DNA of 7,295 nucleotides from Pedobacter sp. (GCA_004295885.1 SEDG01000112.1:1-7295), one strand, 5' to 3'. Positions 1-5,850 are shown, counted from the stretch's first letter. Notes: generated by a model from the sequence alone, not told the origin. Program-made: numbers and translations.

Positions 1-290
1 AACAAAAGATGCTCTAAATAATGCGCTAAACCAGTAGCATTTTTTGGGTCGGTGTTGCTACCTGCTCTTACACTCATTCGAAACTGGATGTTAGGCTCTT
101 TCGTGTTAGGCGAAAGGATAACCGTTAATCCGTTTTTTAAGGTGTAAAAACGTGTTTTTGATGGGTCGTTAGTTACATATTTGTAAGTGTAACCACCAGC
201 GGTTGCGGTTTTCCACTGATAAGCAGATTGCGCCATTAAGTTTGTGCCTGCCATTAATAAGCAGACAAATAGTAAAAGTTTTAATTTCAT
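1..290 (-). CDS. M16 (insulinase/pitrilysin) family zinc peptidase, N-terminal part
   Basis: This is the first 96 codons of a gene that runs off the left edge. The protein opens with a signal peptide (residues 1 to about 20: basic MKLK, a hydrophobic run LLLFVCLLMAG, then a likely cut near MAQS), so it is exported to the periplasm or envelope. The mature start contains the M16 entry pattern: a beta strand with LKNGLTVIL (residues 51-59), then RMSVRAGSNTDPKNATGLAH (71-90) and the inverted zinc motif HxxEH at residues 90-94 (HYLEH). The two His would bind zinc and Glu93 would be the catalytic base. Family knowledge: M16 enzymes degrade peptides, often as large two-domain proteins or pairs, but the rest is missing so the subtype cannot be told. 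The start is supported by the signal peptide and by an in-frame stop at 315-317. It is divergent from surE and is probably not functionally linked to it. Confidence 0.93.
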   Translation of the reverse strand, partial: MKLKLLLFVCLLMAGTNLMAQSAYQWKTATAGGYTYKYVTNDPSKTRFYTLKNGLTVILSPNTKEPNIQFRMSVRAGSNTDPKNATGLAHYLEHLL

Positions 291-334
291 TCTATAAGTT
301 TTAGATTGACAAGGCTATCGAGCGATAAATATGC

Positions 335-368
335 TTGAGATAGTTTCTTTAATAATAAGTTATCTCAA
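335..368. repeat. 8-bp inverted repeat upstream of the M16 peptidase gene
   Basis: TTGAGATA at 335-342 and TATCTCAA at 361-368 are perfect inverted copies separated by 18 bases. The right arm touches the candidate minus-strand promoter box at 366-373. A shorter dyad, TATCG-AG-CGATA, lies at 316-327. They could be operator half-sites or leader RNA structure for the peptidase gene. No regulator can be named from the sequence. Confidence 0.35.
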
Positions 369-373
369 ATATA
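366..373 (-). promoter_or_regulatory. Candidate -7 box (TAnnTTTG) for the M16 peptidase gene
   Basis: Read on the minus strand, 373-366 is TATATTTG, a full match to the Bacteroidota -7 consensus TAnnTTTG. It would start transcription near 359 and give a leader of about 70 bases before the ATG at 290. A good -33 TTTG is not present at the usual distance: the nearest candidate, at 397-394, reads TTAG. The call therefore rests on one box and its position. Confidence 0.35.
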
Positions 374-422
374 AGCGGATACAAAGCAGTTTCCTAAAAA
401 ATGAAAGAAAATATCTTTCTAG

Positions 423-552
423 ATAGCCACTAAGCCACAAAGTTGATGGAATGGTATTGCGAAAATCTAAATTTCCTTAATTTCTTGAGGTTTATAGACT
501 TATAGCATCCAATTTATTTCTTCTCTACGCTCATTGCTTCTTTGCGGTTAAT
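423..552. repeat. Possible degenerate intergenic repeat element with inverted ends
   Basis: The spacer before surE has related inverted ends. AGCCACAAAG at 433-442 matches the reverse complement of CTTTGCGGTT at 540-549 at 8 of 10 positions. The same left end also has an internal near-repeat (GCCACTAAG then GCCACAAAG). Such CCACAAAG / TTTGCGG ends resemble dispersed non-coding repeats that I recall from Sphingobacteriaceae intergenic regions. This is memory of a pattern, not a match that could be run. No reading frame or clear surE promoter is visible in the stretch. Confidence 0.25.
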
Positions 553-570
553 TCTTATTATTTTTACGAA

Positions 571-1410
571 ATGAATAAGGATGCCAAAAAACCAACAATT
601 TTAGTTGTTAATGATGATGGAATAACTGCACTAGGAATTAAGAATTTAATCGAAGTGATGCAGGAAATTGGAAGGGTAGTGGTTGTTGCTCCAGATGGGC
701 CGCAATCTGGAATGGGACACGCCATCACCATTGGTAAACCCTTACGTTTTGATAAAGTTGATTTATACCAAAATGTAGAGATGTACAAATGCTCTGGTAC
801 ACCTGTAGATTGTGTTAAATTAGCCGTTAACAAAGTTTTTAAAGGCAAGAAGCCAGATTTATGTGTGTCAGGAATAAACCACGGTTTGAACAATTCCATC
901 AATGTGATTTACTCTGGAACTATGTCTGCTGCGGTAGAAGGTGCCATAGAGAAAATCCCGTCAATAGGTTTTTCTTTGGATGATTTTTCGCAGGACGCAG
1001 ACTTTAGTCATTGCAAAAAATTTATCAAAATCATCGCCTTGCAAGTTCTTGCGAATGGTTTGCCAGAGGCGACATTATTGAACGTAAACTTCCCGAAAGG
1101 TGCTGATTTAAAGGGCATAAAGATTTGCCGTCAAGCAAATGCAAAATGGGCAGAAGAATTTGATGAAAGAATTGACCCTTATAAACGGCCGTATTATTGG
1201 CTAACCGGAGTTTTTGAGAATTATGATAAAGGGGAAGATACTGATGTATGGGCTTTAGACCATGGTTATGTTTCTGTTGTTCCGGTTCAGTTCGATTTAA
1301 CTGCTCACCACGCCATTCCGATTTTAAATGGATGGGACTTCGGCAAAACCGATAATTCGAAAACTACAATTCATAAAACTGCTGGTCCAGATGGTAATGG
1401 CTTAGGTTAG
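571..1410 (+). CDS. surE: 5'/3'-nucleotidase SurE (survival protein)
   Basis: SurE is a metal-dependent phosphatase that removes phosphate from nucleoside 5'- and 3'-monophosphates and is linked to stationary-phase survival. The family hallmarks are all present: LVVNDDG near the N-terminus gives the metal ligands Asp15 and Asp16; APDGPQSGMG (40-49) gives Ser46; and SGINHGLNN (100-108) gives Asn103. The conserved YSGTMSAAVEGA stretch follows at 114-125. The C-terminal part (about 200-255) holds the arm that family members use for oligomer contacts. At 279 residues it is slightly longer than the usual 250-260. The extra length is partly a polar tail after about residue 257 that has no recognised motif. 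No signal peptide is seen, so it is cytoplasmic. The next gene starts one base after the stop, and lpxB follows in the same direction. The ATG lies seven residues before the core strand, a normal SurE start. Confidence 0.97.
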   Translation: MNKDAKKPTILVVNDDGITALGIKNLIEVMQEIGRVVVVAPDGPQSGMGHAITIGKPLRFDKVDLYQNVEMYKCSGTPVDCVKLAVNKVFKGKKPDLCVSGINHGLNNSINVIYSGTMSAAVEGAIEKIPSIGFSLDDFSQDADFSHCKKFIKIIALQVLANGLPEATLLNVNFPKGADLKGIKICRQANAKWAEEFDERIDPYKRPYYWLTGVFENYDKGEDTDVWALDHGYVSVVPVQFDLTAHHAIPILNGWDFGKTDNSKTTIHKTAGPDGNGLG

Positions 1411-1411
1411 T

Positions 1412-1681
1412 ATGGAAAAAATTAAAGCAATAAAAAACACAGTGTGGAGTGGGATGGGCATTGGGCTTATTGTTCCACTAATTCCTGGGGCTTTAGTTTG
1501 GCTTTTAATGCATCGATTTGTTGCGTTAAAAAAAGCGGATTTATTGCTAATTGGCTGCATTGCCTTGAACGCATTATTAATGAATTACTTTTTTAAGCAT
1601 AATAAAGATAATATTGCCAGAGGCATAATCAGCGTTACCTTTTTGTGGGCATTTGCGTTTTTCTTTTATAAAGTCCTTTAG
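1412..1681 (+). CDS. Small three-helix inner-membrane protein of unknown function
   Basis: This 89-residue protein is not recognised. It has three hydrophobic segments at about residues 13-37, 42-61 and 70-88, joined by short basic loops (HRFVALKK and KHNKDNIAR). It should sit in the inner membrane with little outside the bilayer. A Pro-rich turn (VPLIPGA, 21-27) breaks the first helix. The ATG is separated from the surE stop by a single base, so the two are almost certainly co-transcribed and probably translationally coupled, which supports this start. Its place between surE and lpxB hints at an envelope or housekeeping role, but position alone does not show function. Base composition is like its neighbours, and there is no lipobox or cleavable signal. 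Confidence 0.82.
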   Translation: MEKIKAIKNTVWSGMGIGLIVPLIPGALVWLLMHRFVALKKADLLLIGCIALNALLMNYFFKHNKDNIARGIISVTFLWAFAFFFYKVL

Positions 1682-1689
1682 ATTATGGA

Positions 1690-1776
1690 AAATGTAAGAT
1701 GTAAAATGGCAGATGGTCGGAGGCCAGACGTTTCATATTTGTCCATTTTCCATTTTACCTTTTCCCTCTTACATTT
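1690..1776. repeat. Imperfect inverted repeat filling the gap before lpxB
   Basis: AAATGTAAGA (1690-1699) pairs perfectly with TCTTACATTT (1767-1776). Inside it, GTAAAATGG (1701-1709) pairs perfectly with CCATTTTAC (1750-1758). The centre carries a small GC-richer dyad, TGG-TCGGAGG-CCA (1714-1726). Together this makes a long interrupted hairpin covering nearly all of the 101-base gap. It looks like a dispersed intergenic repeat or MITE-like element rather than a terminator, because no T-run follows and lpxB starts seven bases after the right arm. Whether copies exist elsewhere in the genome cannot be seen here. Confidence 0.6.
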
Positions 1777-1782
1777 ATAAAT

Positions 1783-2895
1783 ATGAAGTACTACTTAGTT
1801 GCAGGAGAAGCCTCAGGAGATTTGCACGGTGCCAATTTGATGAAAGCCTTAGAGACGGAAGATGCAAATGCTGATTTCAGGTATTTTGGCGGAGATAAGA
1901 TGCAAGCAGAAGGTGGCGAGTTAGTTAAACATTATGCCGAGATGGCTTTTATGGGTTTTACAGAAGTAATTCTAAATCTACGAACCATTTTTAGAAATCT
2001 AAAAGCTTGCAAAGCAGATATTTTAGCTCATCAACCAGATGTTTTAATTCTAATCGATTTCCCTGGATTTAACCTAAAAATTGCTGAGTTTGCCAAACAA
2101 AATAATATTAAAGTTTGCTATTACATCTCTCCGAAAATTTGGGCTTGGAATCAAAAACGAGTGTTAAAAATCAAGCGAGATGTTGACCAAATGTTTTGCA
2201 TTTTGCCATTTGAAGTAGACTTCTATAAGAAATGGGGAATGGACGTTCACTATGTTGGCAATCCATTATTAGATGAAAAAGCACAGTTCATTCCAGATTT
2301 GATGTTTAGGGAAAATCAAGGTTTAACTGAACAAAAAATTATCGCCTTGTTGCCAGGAAGTAGGAAGCAAGAAATTGAACGACTACTGCCTGATATGCTA
2401 AGCGTAACAGAAAATTTCCCAGCCTATCAGTTTGTTATTGCTGCGGCACCCACTTTTACAGAGGATTACTACAACCAGTTTATAGGAAATAAAAAAGTGA
2501 AATTGGTTTTTTCACAAACCTATAATCTGCTACATCATGCTCACGCTGCACTAGTTGCTTCTGGAACGGCAACTTTGGAAACAGCACTTTTTAAAATCCC
2601 TCAAGTTGTACTCTATCGTGGTGGTGCTATTTCTGTGGGCATCGCCCGAATTGTAATTAAAATTAGATTTATCTCGTTGGTGAATCTAATAATGGACAGA
2701 AAAGTAGTTGACGAATTGATACAGGCAGATTGCAATACACAAAGAATCATCTCAACTCTTAAGCCCCTTTTAGAAGGAGATGTTAGAGCAAAAATGCTTG
2801 CAGATTACGATGAATTGGGAGAGAAAATGGGAACTGCGGGCGCATCTGAGCGGACAGCAAAATTGATAGTTGAATTTTTAGAAAAGCAGCTTTAA
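1783..2895 (+). CDS. lpxB: Lipid-A-disaccharide synthase LpxB
   Basis: LpxB (GT19 family, GT-B fold, membrane-associated on the cytoplasmic side) joins UDP-2,3-diacylglucosamine to lipid X, giving the beta-1,6 disaccharide of lipid A and UDP. At 370 residues it has the usual length. The signature runs from end to end: AGEASGDLHGANL (7-19), YFGGDKMQAEG (34-44), AFMGFTEV (55-62), LILIDFPGFNLKIA (88-101) with the conserved Asp92, YYISPKIWAWNQKR (113-126), VGNPLLDE (158-165), LLPGSRKQEI (189-198) with the conserved Arg194, and VASGTATLETAL (258-269) for sugar-nucleotide binding. NLIMDRKVVDELIQ (301-314) has Asp where many homologues have Pro (VVPEL), probably a lineage variant. The start is fixed by the family N-terminus. 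It forms the end of the surE cluster. Other lipid A genes are not in the window. Confidence 0.98.
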   Translation: MKYYLVAGEASGDLHGANLMKALETEDANADFRYFGGDKMQAEGGELVKHYAEMAFMGFTEVILNLRTIFRNLKACKADILAHQPDVLILIDFPGFNLKIAEFAKQNNIKVCYYISPKIWAWNQKRVLKIKRDVDQMFCILPFEVDFYKKWGMDVHYVGNPLLDEKAQFIPDLMFRENQGLTEQKIIALLPGSRKQEIERLLPDMLSVTENFPAYQFVIAAAPTFTEDYYNQFIGNKKVKLVFSQTYNLLHHAHAALVASGTATLETALFKIPQVVLYRGGAISVGIARIVIKIRFISLVNLIMDRKVVDELIQADCNTQRIISTLKPLLEGDVRAKMLADYDELGEKMGTAGASERTAKLIVEFLEKQL

Positions 2896-2947
2896 CCATA
2901 CCATTTGGAGGGTATATAAAAAAATCAACTAAAAATTTAATAATTAG

Positions 2948-2979
2948 CTTGTTTAGTTTACTAGTAATGAATATCATTG
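2948..2979 (+). promoter_or_regulatory. Candidate promoter for the exported protein gene at 3001
   Basis: CTTG at 2948-2951 and TATCATTG at 2972-2979 are separated by 20 bases. Each differs by one base from the Bacteroidota elements TTTG (-33) and TAnnTTTG (-7), and the spacing is as expected. Transcription would start around 2985, with a very short leader before the ATG at 3001. AAGGAA directly abuts the start codon, too close to act as a normal ribosome site. Confidence 0.35.
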
Positions 2980-3000
2980 CGACAAAATTAAAACAAGGAA

Positions 3001-3645
3001 ATGAAAAAAATTTTATTAACTCTCTTAGTAATTACCCTTTCTTACGGAGCAAAAGCACAATTTGAAGGGTCAAAGCAAGTATTCGAAAGTCCAAAGCTTA
3101 AATCAGAAATTGCCATTCACAAAACGGTGGCTATTCTACCTTTTAACACTAAAATTTCTTACAAAAAACAACCGAAAAACTTTAATGCAGAAGCGAATAG
3201 AGACCAAGAAAAAACAATGTCTAAATCTATTCAATCTAGTATGTATACTTTTCTTTTAAGAAGAGGAAAAGATTATTCGGTAGAATTTCAAGATGTAGAT
3301 AAAACAAACATCTTGTTAAAAAAAGCAGGAATGTTAGATAAGTTGGATGAATTTACCAAAGATGAAGTAGCAAAAACATTAGGTGTTGATGCTATTTTGG
3401 GTGGAAATTTTGAAACTGAACAAACTAAAACGGAGGCTGGTGCTATTGCTTCTGCCGTTCTTTTTGGTGGTTTTGGTGGTAAAACAGGAACTGGTACGCT
3501 AACACTGACTTTAAATAATGGAAGTAATGGCGATTTACTTTGGCGTTTCTTTAAAACAATGGATGATAGCATTACAGCTTCTACAGACGATTTAGTAGAA
3601 AGAATGATGCGTAAGGTGTCAAGAAACTTTCCTTACGCTAAGTAA
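3001..3645 (+). CDS. Exported protein of unknown function, possibly CsgG/TolB-N-terminal-like
   Basis: The 214-residue product starts with a clear signal peptide (MKKILLTLLVITLSYG, then AKA before Gln20), so it is periplasmic or envelope-bound. No lipobox Cys is present. The mature part has KTVAILPFNT (41-50), a strand pattern common at the start of CsgG-like and TolB N-terminal-like domains. It also has VAKTLGVDAILGGNFE (123-138), resembling the 'Lg.D.ilgG' strand of those folds. A Gly-rich hydrophobic segment (AGAIASAVLFGGFGGKTGTG, 146-165) is followed by alternating TLTLTLNN strands and a Trp-Arg-Phe-Phe segment. This suggests an envelope lipoprotein-like assembly factor without the lipid, but the assignment is weak. 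The gene has its own candidate promoter and stands 105 bases after lpxB, so a link to lipid A is not implied. Confidence 0.85.
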   Translation: MKKILLTLLVITLSYGAKAQFEGSKQVFESPKLKSEIAIHKTVAILPFNTKISYKKQPKNFNAEANRDQEKTMSKSIQSSMYTFLLRRGKDYSVEFQDVDKTNILLKKAGMLDKLDEFTKDEVAKTLGVDAILGGNFETEQTKTEAGAIASAVLFGGFGGKTGTGTLTLTLNNGSNGDLLWRFFKTMDDSITASTDDLVERMMRKVSRNFPYAK

Positions 3646-3665
3646 TTTTTATAAAAGCTATATCA

Positions 3666-3673
3666 TATATTTG
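3666..3673 (+). promoter_or_regulatory. Candidate -7 box for the LacI-family regulator gene
   Basis: TATATTTG fully matches the Bacteroidota -7 element TAnnTTTG and lies 45 bases before the regulator ATG, giving a short leader starting near 3680. No convincing -33 TTTG is found about 20 bases upstream, where the previous gene ends, so the box stands alone. Confidence 0.4.
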
Positions 3674-3714
3674 GTCAAACAATTGGTAAACTGATATCAA
3701 TAAATAATTGACCA
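3672..3714. repeat. 7-bp inverted repeat in the LacI-gene leader
   Basis: TGGTCAA (3672-3678) and TTGACCA (3708-3714) are perfect inverted copies that bracket most of the spacer before the LacI-family gene. Between them lie two small palindromes, CAATTG (3680-3685) and TGATATCA (3692-3699). The left arm overlaps the end of the candidate -7 box. It could be a protein-binding dyad or an RNA stem that places the start codon just beyond its base. Confidence 0.35.
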
Positions 3715-3717
3715 GAG

Positions 3718-4722
3718 ATGAAAGCGCTTTCCATAAAAGATATTGCATTAAAAGCTAACGTATCTATAACAACAGTTTCTTTTATAATTAATGGCAAGGC
3801 GAAAGAGAAATCTATCAGCGATGCTGTTATAAAAAAAGTACAACAAATAATTATAGACAGTGGCTATAAACCTAACCAGATTGCCCGTAGCTTACGTACG
3901 GGCAATTCTAATATCATTGGGTTAATAATAGAGGATATTTCCAATTCCTTTTTCTCTCGTATTGCCCGATTAATTGAAGACAAAGCCTATAAAAAAGGGT
4001 ACAAGATTATTTATTCTAGTACTGAGAACAGCGTAGAGAAAGCGCAAGAGTTAATTAATCTTTTCAAATCTCGAAAAGTTGATGCCTATATCATTTCGCC
4101 AATGAAAGGAATTGAGGAAGATATTCAAATCCTCTTAAACGAAAATAAACCAGTCATTTTTTTCGACAGGAATTTGCCAGAACTTAATACCAATTATGTT
4201 GGCGCTAATCACTTTGTGGCATCTTACCAAGCTATAGAAAGTTTTATTAAACAAGGCAAAAAGAAGATTGCTTTAGTTACTACAAACATTGATGTTCAAC
4301 AGATTATCGAGCGTTTTGAAGGATATAAAAAAGCATTAATAGATTATGCTTTGCCTTTTGATGAAGAGTTGGTGCTAAGAATTCCTTTTAATCAACCCGA
4401 GGTAGATACGATCGCAGCTATAGAAAAATTACTTAAGAATAAAGACATTGATTCCATACTTTTTGCAACAAATTATTTGGCCATAAGTGGGTTAAGGGTT
4501 TTAAAACAAACAGGTAAAAAGCTAGACGAAAATTTTGCGGTTATTGGCTACGATGACCATGAGGCTTTTGAGTTACATACGCCAAGTATTTCAACCATAC
4601 AACAACCGTTGGAGGAAATTGCAGAAACAATCATCAAGTTGATTTTAAATCAACTTTCCTCAAAAACAAAACTTCCCGACCAACAAATTATTATTCCTGC
4701 AAAATTAATTTTGCGTGATTAA
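3718..4722 (+). CDS. LacI-family transcriptional regulator
   Basis: This is a 334-residue repressor-type protein. It has the LacI DNA-binding head at residues 4-26 (IKDIALKANVSITTVSFIING), a hinge helix at 53-62 (NQIARSLRTG) with Leu59 in the place of the minor-groove lever Leu56 of E. coli LacI, and a periplasmic-binding-protein-like sugar domain from about residue 64 (NIIGLIIEDISNSFF) to the end. FDRN (148-151), IGYDDHE and STIQQPLEEI mark the second half of that domain. The head aligns without gaps to E. coli LacI. Positions 17, 18 and 22 are Ile, Thr and Phe, so the usual Arg22 is replaced. The extra KAKEKSIS segment after the helix-turn-helix is, as I recall, common in Bacteroidota members. 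The gene sits directly before a sulfatase-activating lipoprotein and 1.2 kb before a cluster of CG-centred palindromes, its likely operators. The effector is probably a sugar from the target glycan (inference). Confidence 0.95.
   Translation: MKALSIKDIALKANVSITTVSFIINGKAKEKSISDAVIKKVQQIIIDSGYKPNQIARSLRTGNSNIIGLIIEDISNSFFSRIARLIEDKAYKKGYKIIYSSTENSVEKAQELINLFKSRKVDAYIISPMKGIEEDIQILLNENKPVIFFDRNLPELNTNYVGANHFVASYQAIESFIKQGKKKIALVTTNIDVQQIIERFEGYKKALIDYALPFDEELVLRIPFNQPEVDTIAAIEKLLKNKDIDSILFATNYLAISGLRVLKQTGKKLDENFAVIGYDDHEAFELHTPSISTIQQPLEEIAETIIKLILNQLSSKTKLPDQQIIIPAKLILRD
3719..3732. promoter_or_regulatory. Candidate autoregulatory LacI-type operator over the start codon
   Basis: GAAAGCGCTTTC (3720-3731) is a perfect 12-bp palindrome with a central CG, overlapping the ATG of the regulator. 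With its flanks it reads TGAAAGCGCTTTCC, close to the ideal LacI/CcpA-type operator TGAAAGCGCTTTCA. A repressor bound here, about 45 bases downstream of the inferred start site, would block transcription of its own gene. Against this, the half-site differs from the downstream 16-mers, and the sequence also has to encode Lys-Ala-Leu-Ser. Confidence 0.4.
3880..3906 (+). other. Perfect 10-bp hairpin inside the LacI-family gene
   Basis: ATTGCCCGTA (3880-3889) pairs exactly with TACGGGCAAT (3897-3906) around the 7-base loop GCTTACG. It lies in the codons for the hinge helix (around Ile-Ala-Arg-Ser-Leu-Arg-Thr-Gly). A stem this long and half GC is unexpected by chance in AT-rich coding DNA. It might affect mRNA folding, or be a side effect of codon choice. 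No T-run follows, so it is not a terminator. Confidence 0.5.
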
Positions 4723-4727
4723 CGTTA
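4720..4727. promoter_or_regulatory. TAACGTTA palindrome over the LacI stop codon, before the FGE gene
   Basis: An 8-bp perfect palindrome with a central CG occupies the junction between the regulator and the FGE gene, and its TAA is the regulator's stop codon. The same octamer recurs at 5900-5907. It is short and could be chance. If it is a weak operator, it could tune expression of the FGE gene separately. Confidence 0.2.
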
Positions 4728-4745
4728 GCATTATAATATTTGCAA

Positions 4746-5843
4746 ATGCCAGTGGATAATCGAATACTTCTCACTTTAATTACATTTCTATTTTTCTCTT
4801 CGTGTAACAGCGAAGACAAAGAAGCAGCTCAAGCAGACTCAGCTTCTTGCGAAAGCAATTTGCCCAATCGTTTTGGTGTTGGATTAGACACTACAAAAAT
4901 TGCTAAGGGAAAAGTTAATCATGATAATATGGTTTTTATCCCCGCTGGGGAATTTTTAATGGGCGCCAGTGATAAAGAAGGGAGGGAAGATGAATATCCT
5001 CAACATCCAGTTAAGCTAAATTCTTTTTGGATGGATATAACCGAAGTTACCAATGCCAGTTTCGCCAAATTTGTAAAAGCAACTGGTTATGTAACCACAG
5101 CAGAGCGTAAGCCAGATTGGGAGGAGATGAAAAAACAATTGCCAGCTGGTACGCCGAAACCGCCAGATAGCGTTTTTGTTGCTGCGTCTTTAGTCTTTTC
5201 TGCGCCAAAACAAATAGCGAACTTGAATGATGCTTCGCAATGGTGGGTATGGAAAAAAGGTGCAGATTGGAAACATCCCCATGGACCAAATAGCAATATT
5301 AATGGAAAAGATGACTTTCCTGTTGTCCATATTTCATGGGATGATGCGATGGCTTACTGCCAATGGGCCGGAAAAAGATTACCAACCGAAGCCGAATGGG
5401 AATACGCAAGTAGGGGAGGTTTAAAAAATTCATTATACCCATGGGGGAATGAAGATATTGAAAAAGGTAAGGTTAAGGCTAATACTTGGCAAGGAAACTT
5501 CCCTCTGAAAAATACCAATTGGGATAAGTTTAGTGGGCTTGCACCAACCAAAAAATTTGCTCCAAATGGTTTCGGCTTGTATGATATGGCAGGGAATGTT
5601 TGGGAGTGGTGTAGCGATTGGTACAGACCAGATTATTATACAACAGAAAACCAAACCAATCCGCAAGGCCCTCCTGACAGCTATGATCCAATGGAACCAA
5701 CTGTCTCGAAGAGAGTCGTTAGAGGGGGCTCTTTCATGTGCAATGCTTCTTATTGCAAAGGATATCGTGTAACTTCTAGAATGAAGACTTCTACAGATAC
5801 CAGTTTAGAACATACTGGTTTTAGGTGCGTTAGCACCAATTAA
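4746..5843 (+). CDS. Formylglycine-generating enzyme (SUMF1/FGE family) lipoprotein, sulfatase activator
   Basis: FGE uses oxygen and copper to oxidise the active-site Cys of type I sulfatases to formylglycine. The 365-residue product is an FGE-sulfatase domain from about residue 60 (MVFIPAGEFLMGAS) to the end. Landmarks are PVVHISWDDAMAYCQWAGKR, LPTEAEWEYASRGG, YPWGN, NTWQGNFP, NGFGLYDMAGNVWEW, RVVRGGSFMC and HTGFRC. Both catalytic cysteines are kept: Cys332 and Cys337 (codons at 5739 and 5754) in GGSFMCNASYCKGYR, matching human GGSYMCHRSYCYRYR. Cys205 and Cys361 match one structural disulfide of human FGE. Both partners of the other are absent (Ser and Val). The N-terminus is a lipoprotein signal ending FFSSC (Cys20), so the enzyme is exported and membrane-anchored. 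ATG 4746 is preferred to an in-frame TTG at 4740 because either leaves a complete signal peptide and ATG is the commoner start. It lies 23 bases after the LacI gene, probably in one operon. Confidence 0.92.
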   Translation: MPVDNRILLTLITFLFFSSCNSEDKEAAQADSASCESNLPNRFGVGLDTTKIAKGKVNHDNMVFIPAGEFLMGASDKEGREDEYPQHPVKLNSFWMDITEVTNASFAKFVKATGYVTTAERKPDWEEMKKQLPAGTPKPPDSVFVAASLVFSAPKQIANLNDASQWWVWKKGADWKHPHGPNSNINGKDDFPVVHISWDDAMAYCQWAGKRLPTEAEWEYASRGGLKNSLYPWGNEDIEKGKVKANTWQGNFPLKNTNWDKFSGLAPTKKFAPNGFGLYDMAGNVWEWCSDWYRPDYYTTENQTNPQGPPDSYDPMEPTVSKRVVRGGSFMCNASYCKGYRVTSRMKTSTDTSLEHTGFRCVSTN

Positions 5844-5850
5844 ATTTTTC
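5824..5850 (+). terminator. Candidate terminator overlapping the end of the FGE gene
   Basis: GGTGC (5824-5828), loop GTTA, then GCACC (5833-5837) make a compact GC-rich hairpin. It is followed after nine mostly A/T bases by TTTTT (5845-5849). The stem lies within the last codons of the FGE gene and the T-run just after its stop. The stem is only 5 bp and the T-run is displaced, so termination would be partial at best, but it fits the end of the regulator-FGE operon. Confidence 0.35.

Noticed and set aside
564..902. 112-codon minus-strand frame opposite surE
   Set aside because: It lies wholly opposite conserved SurE catalytic motifs and has no domain or start context of its own.
2898..2915. 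ATACC/GGTAT stem after lpxB as a terminator
   Set aside because: The stem is only 5 bp with an 8-base loop and an A-run rather than a T-run follows.
4740..4745. TTG start adding two residues to the FGE protein
   Set aside because: The ATG at 4746 already gives a complete lipoprotein signal and is the commoner start codon.
5047..5772. Several 65-80 codon frames on both strands inside the FGE gene
   Set aside because: They are shadows of a gene whose family motifs run continuously through the region.
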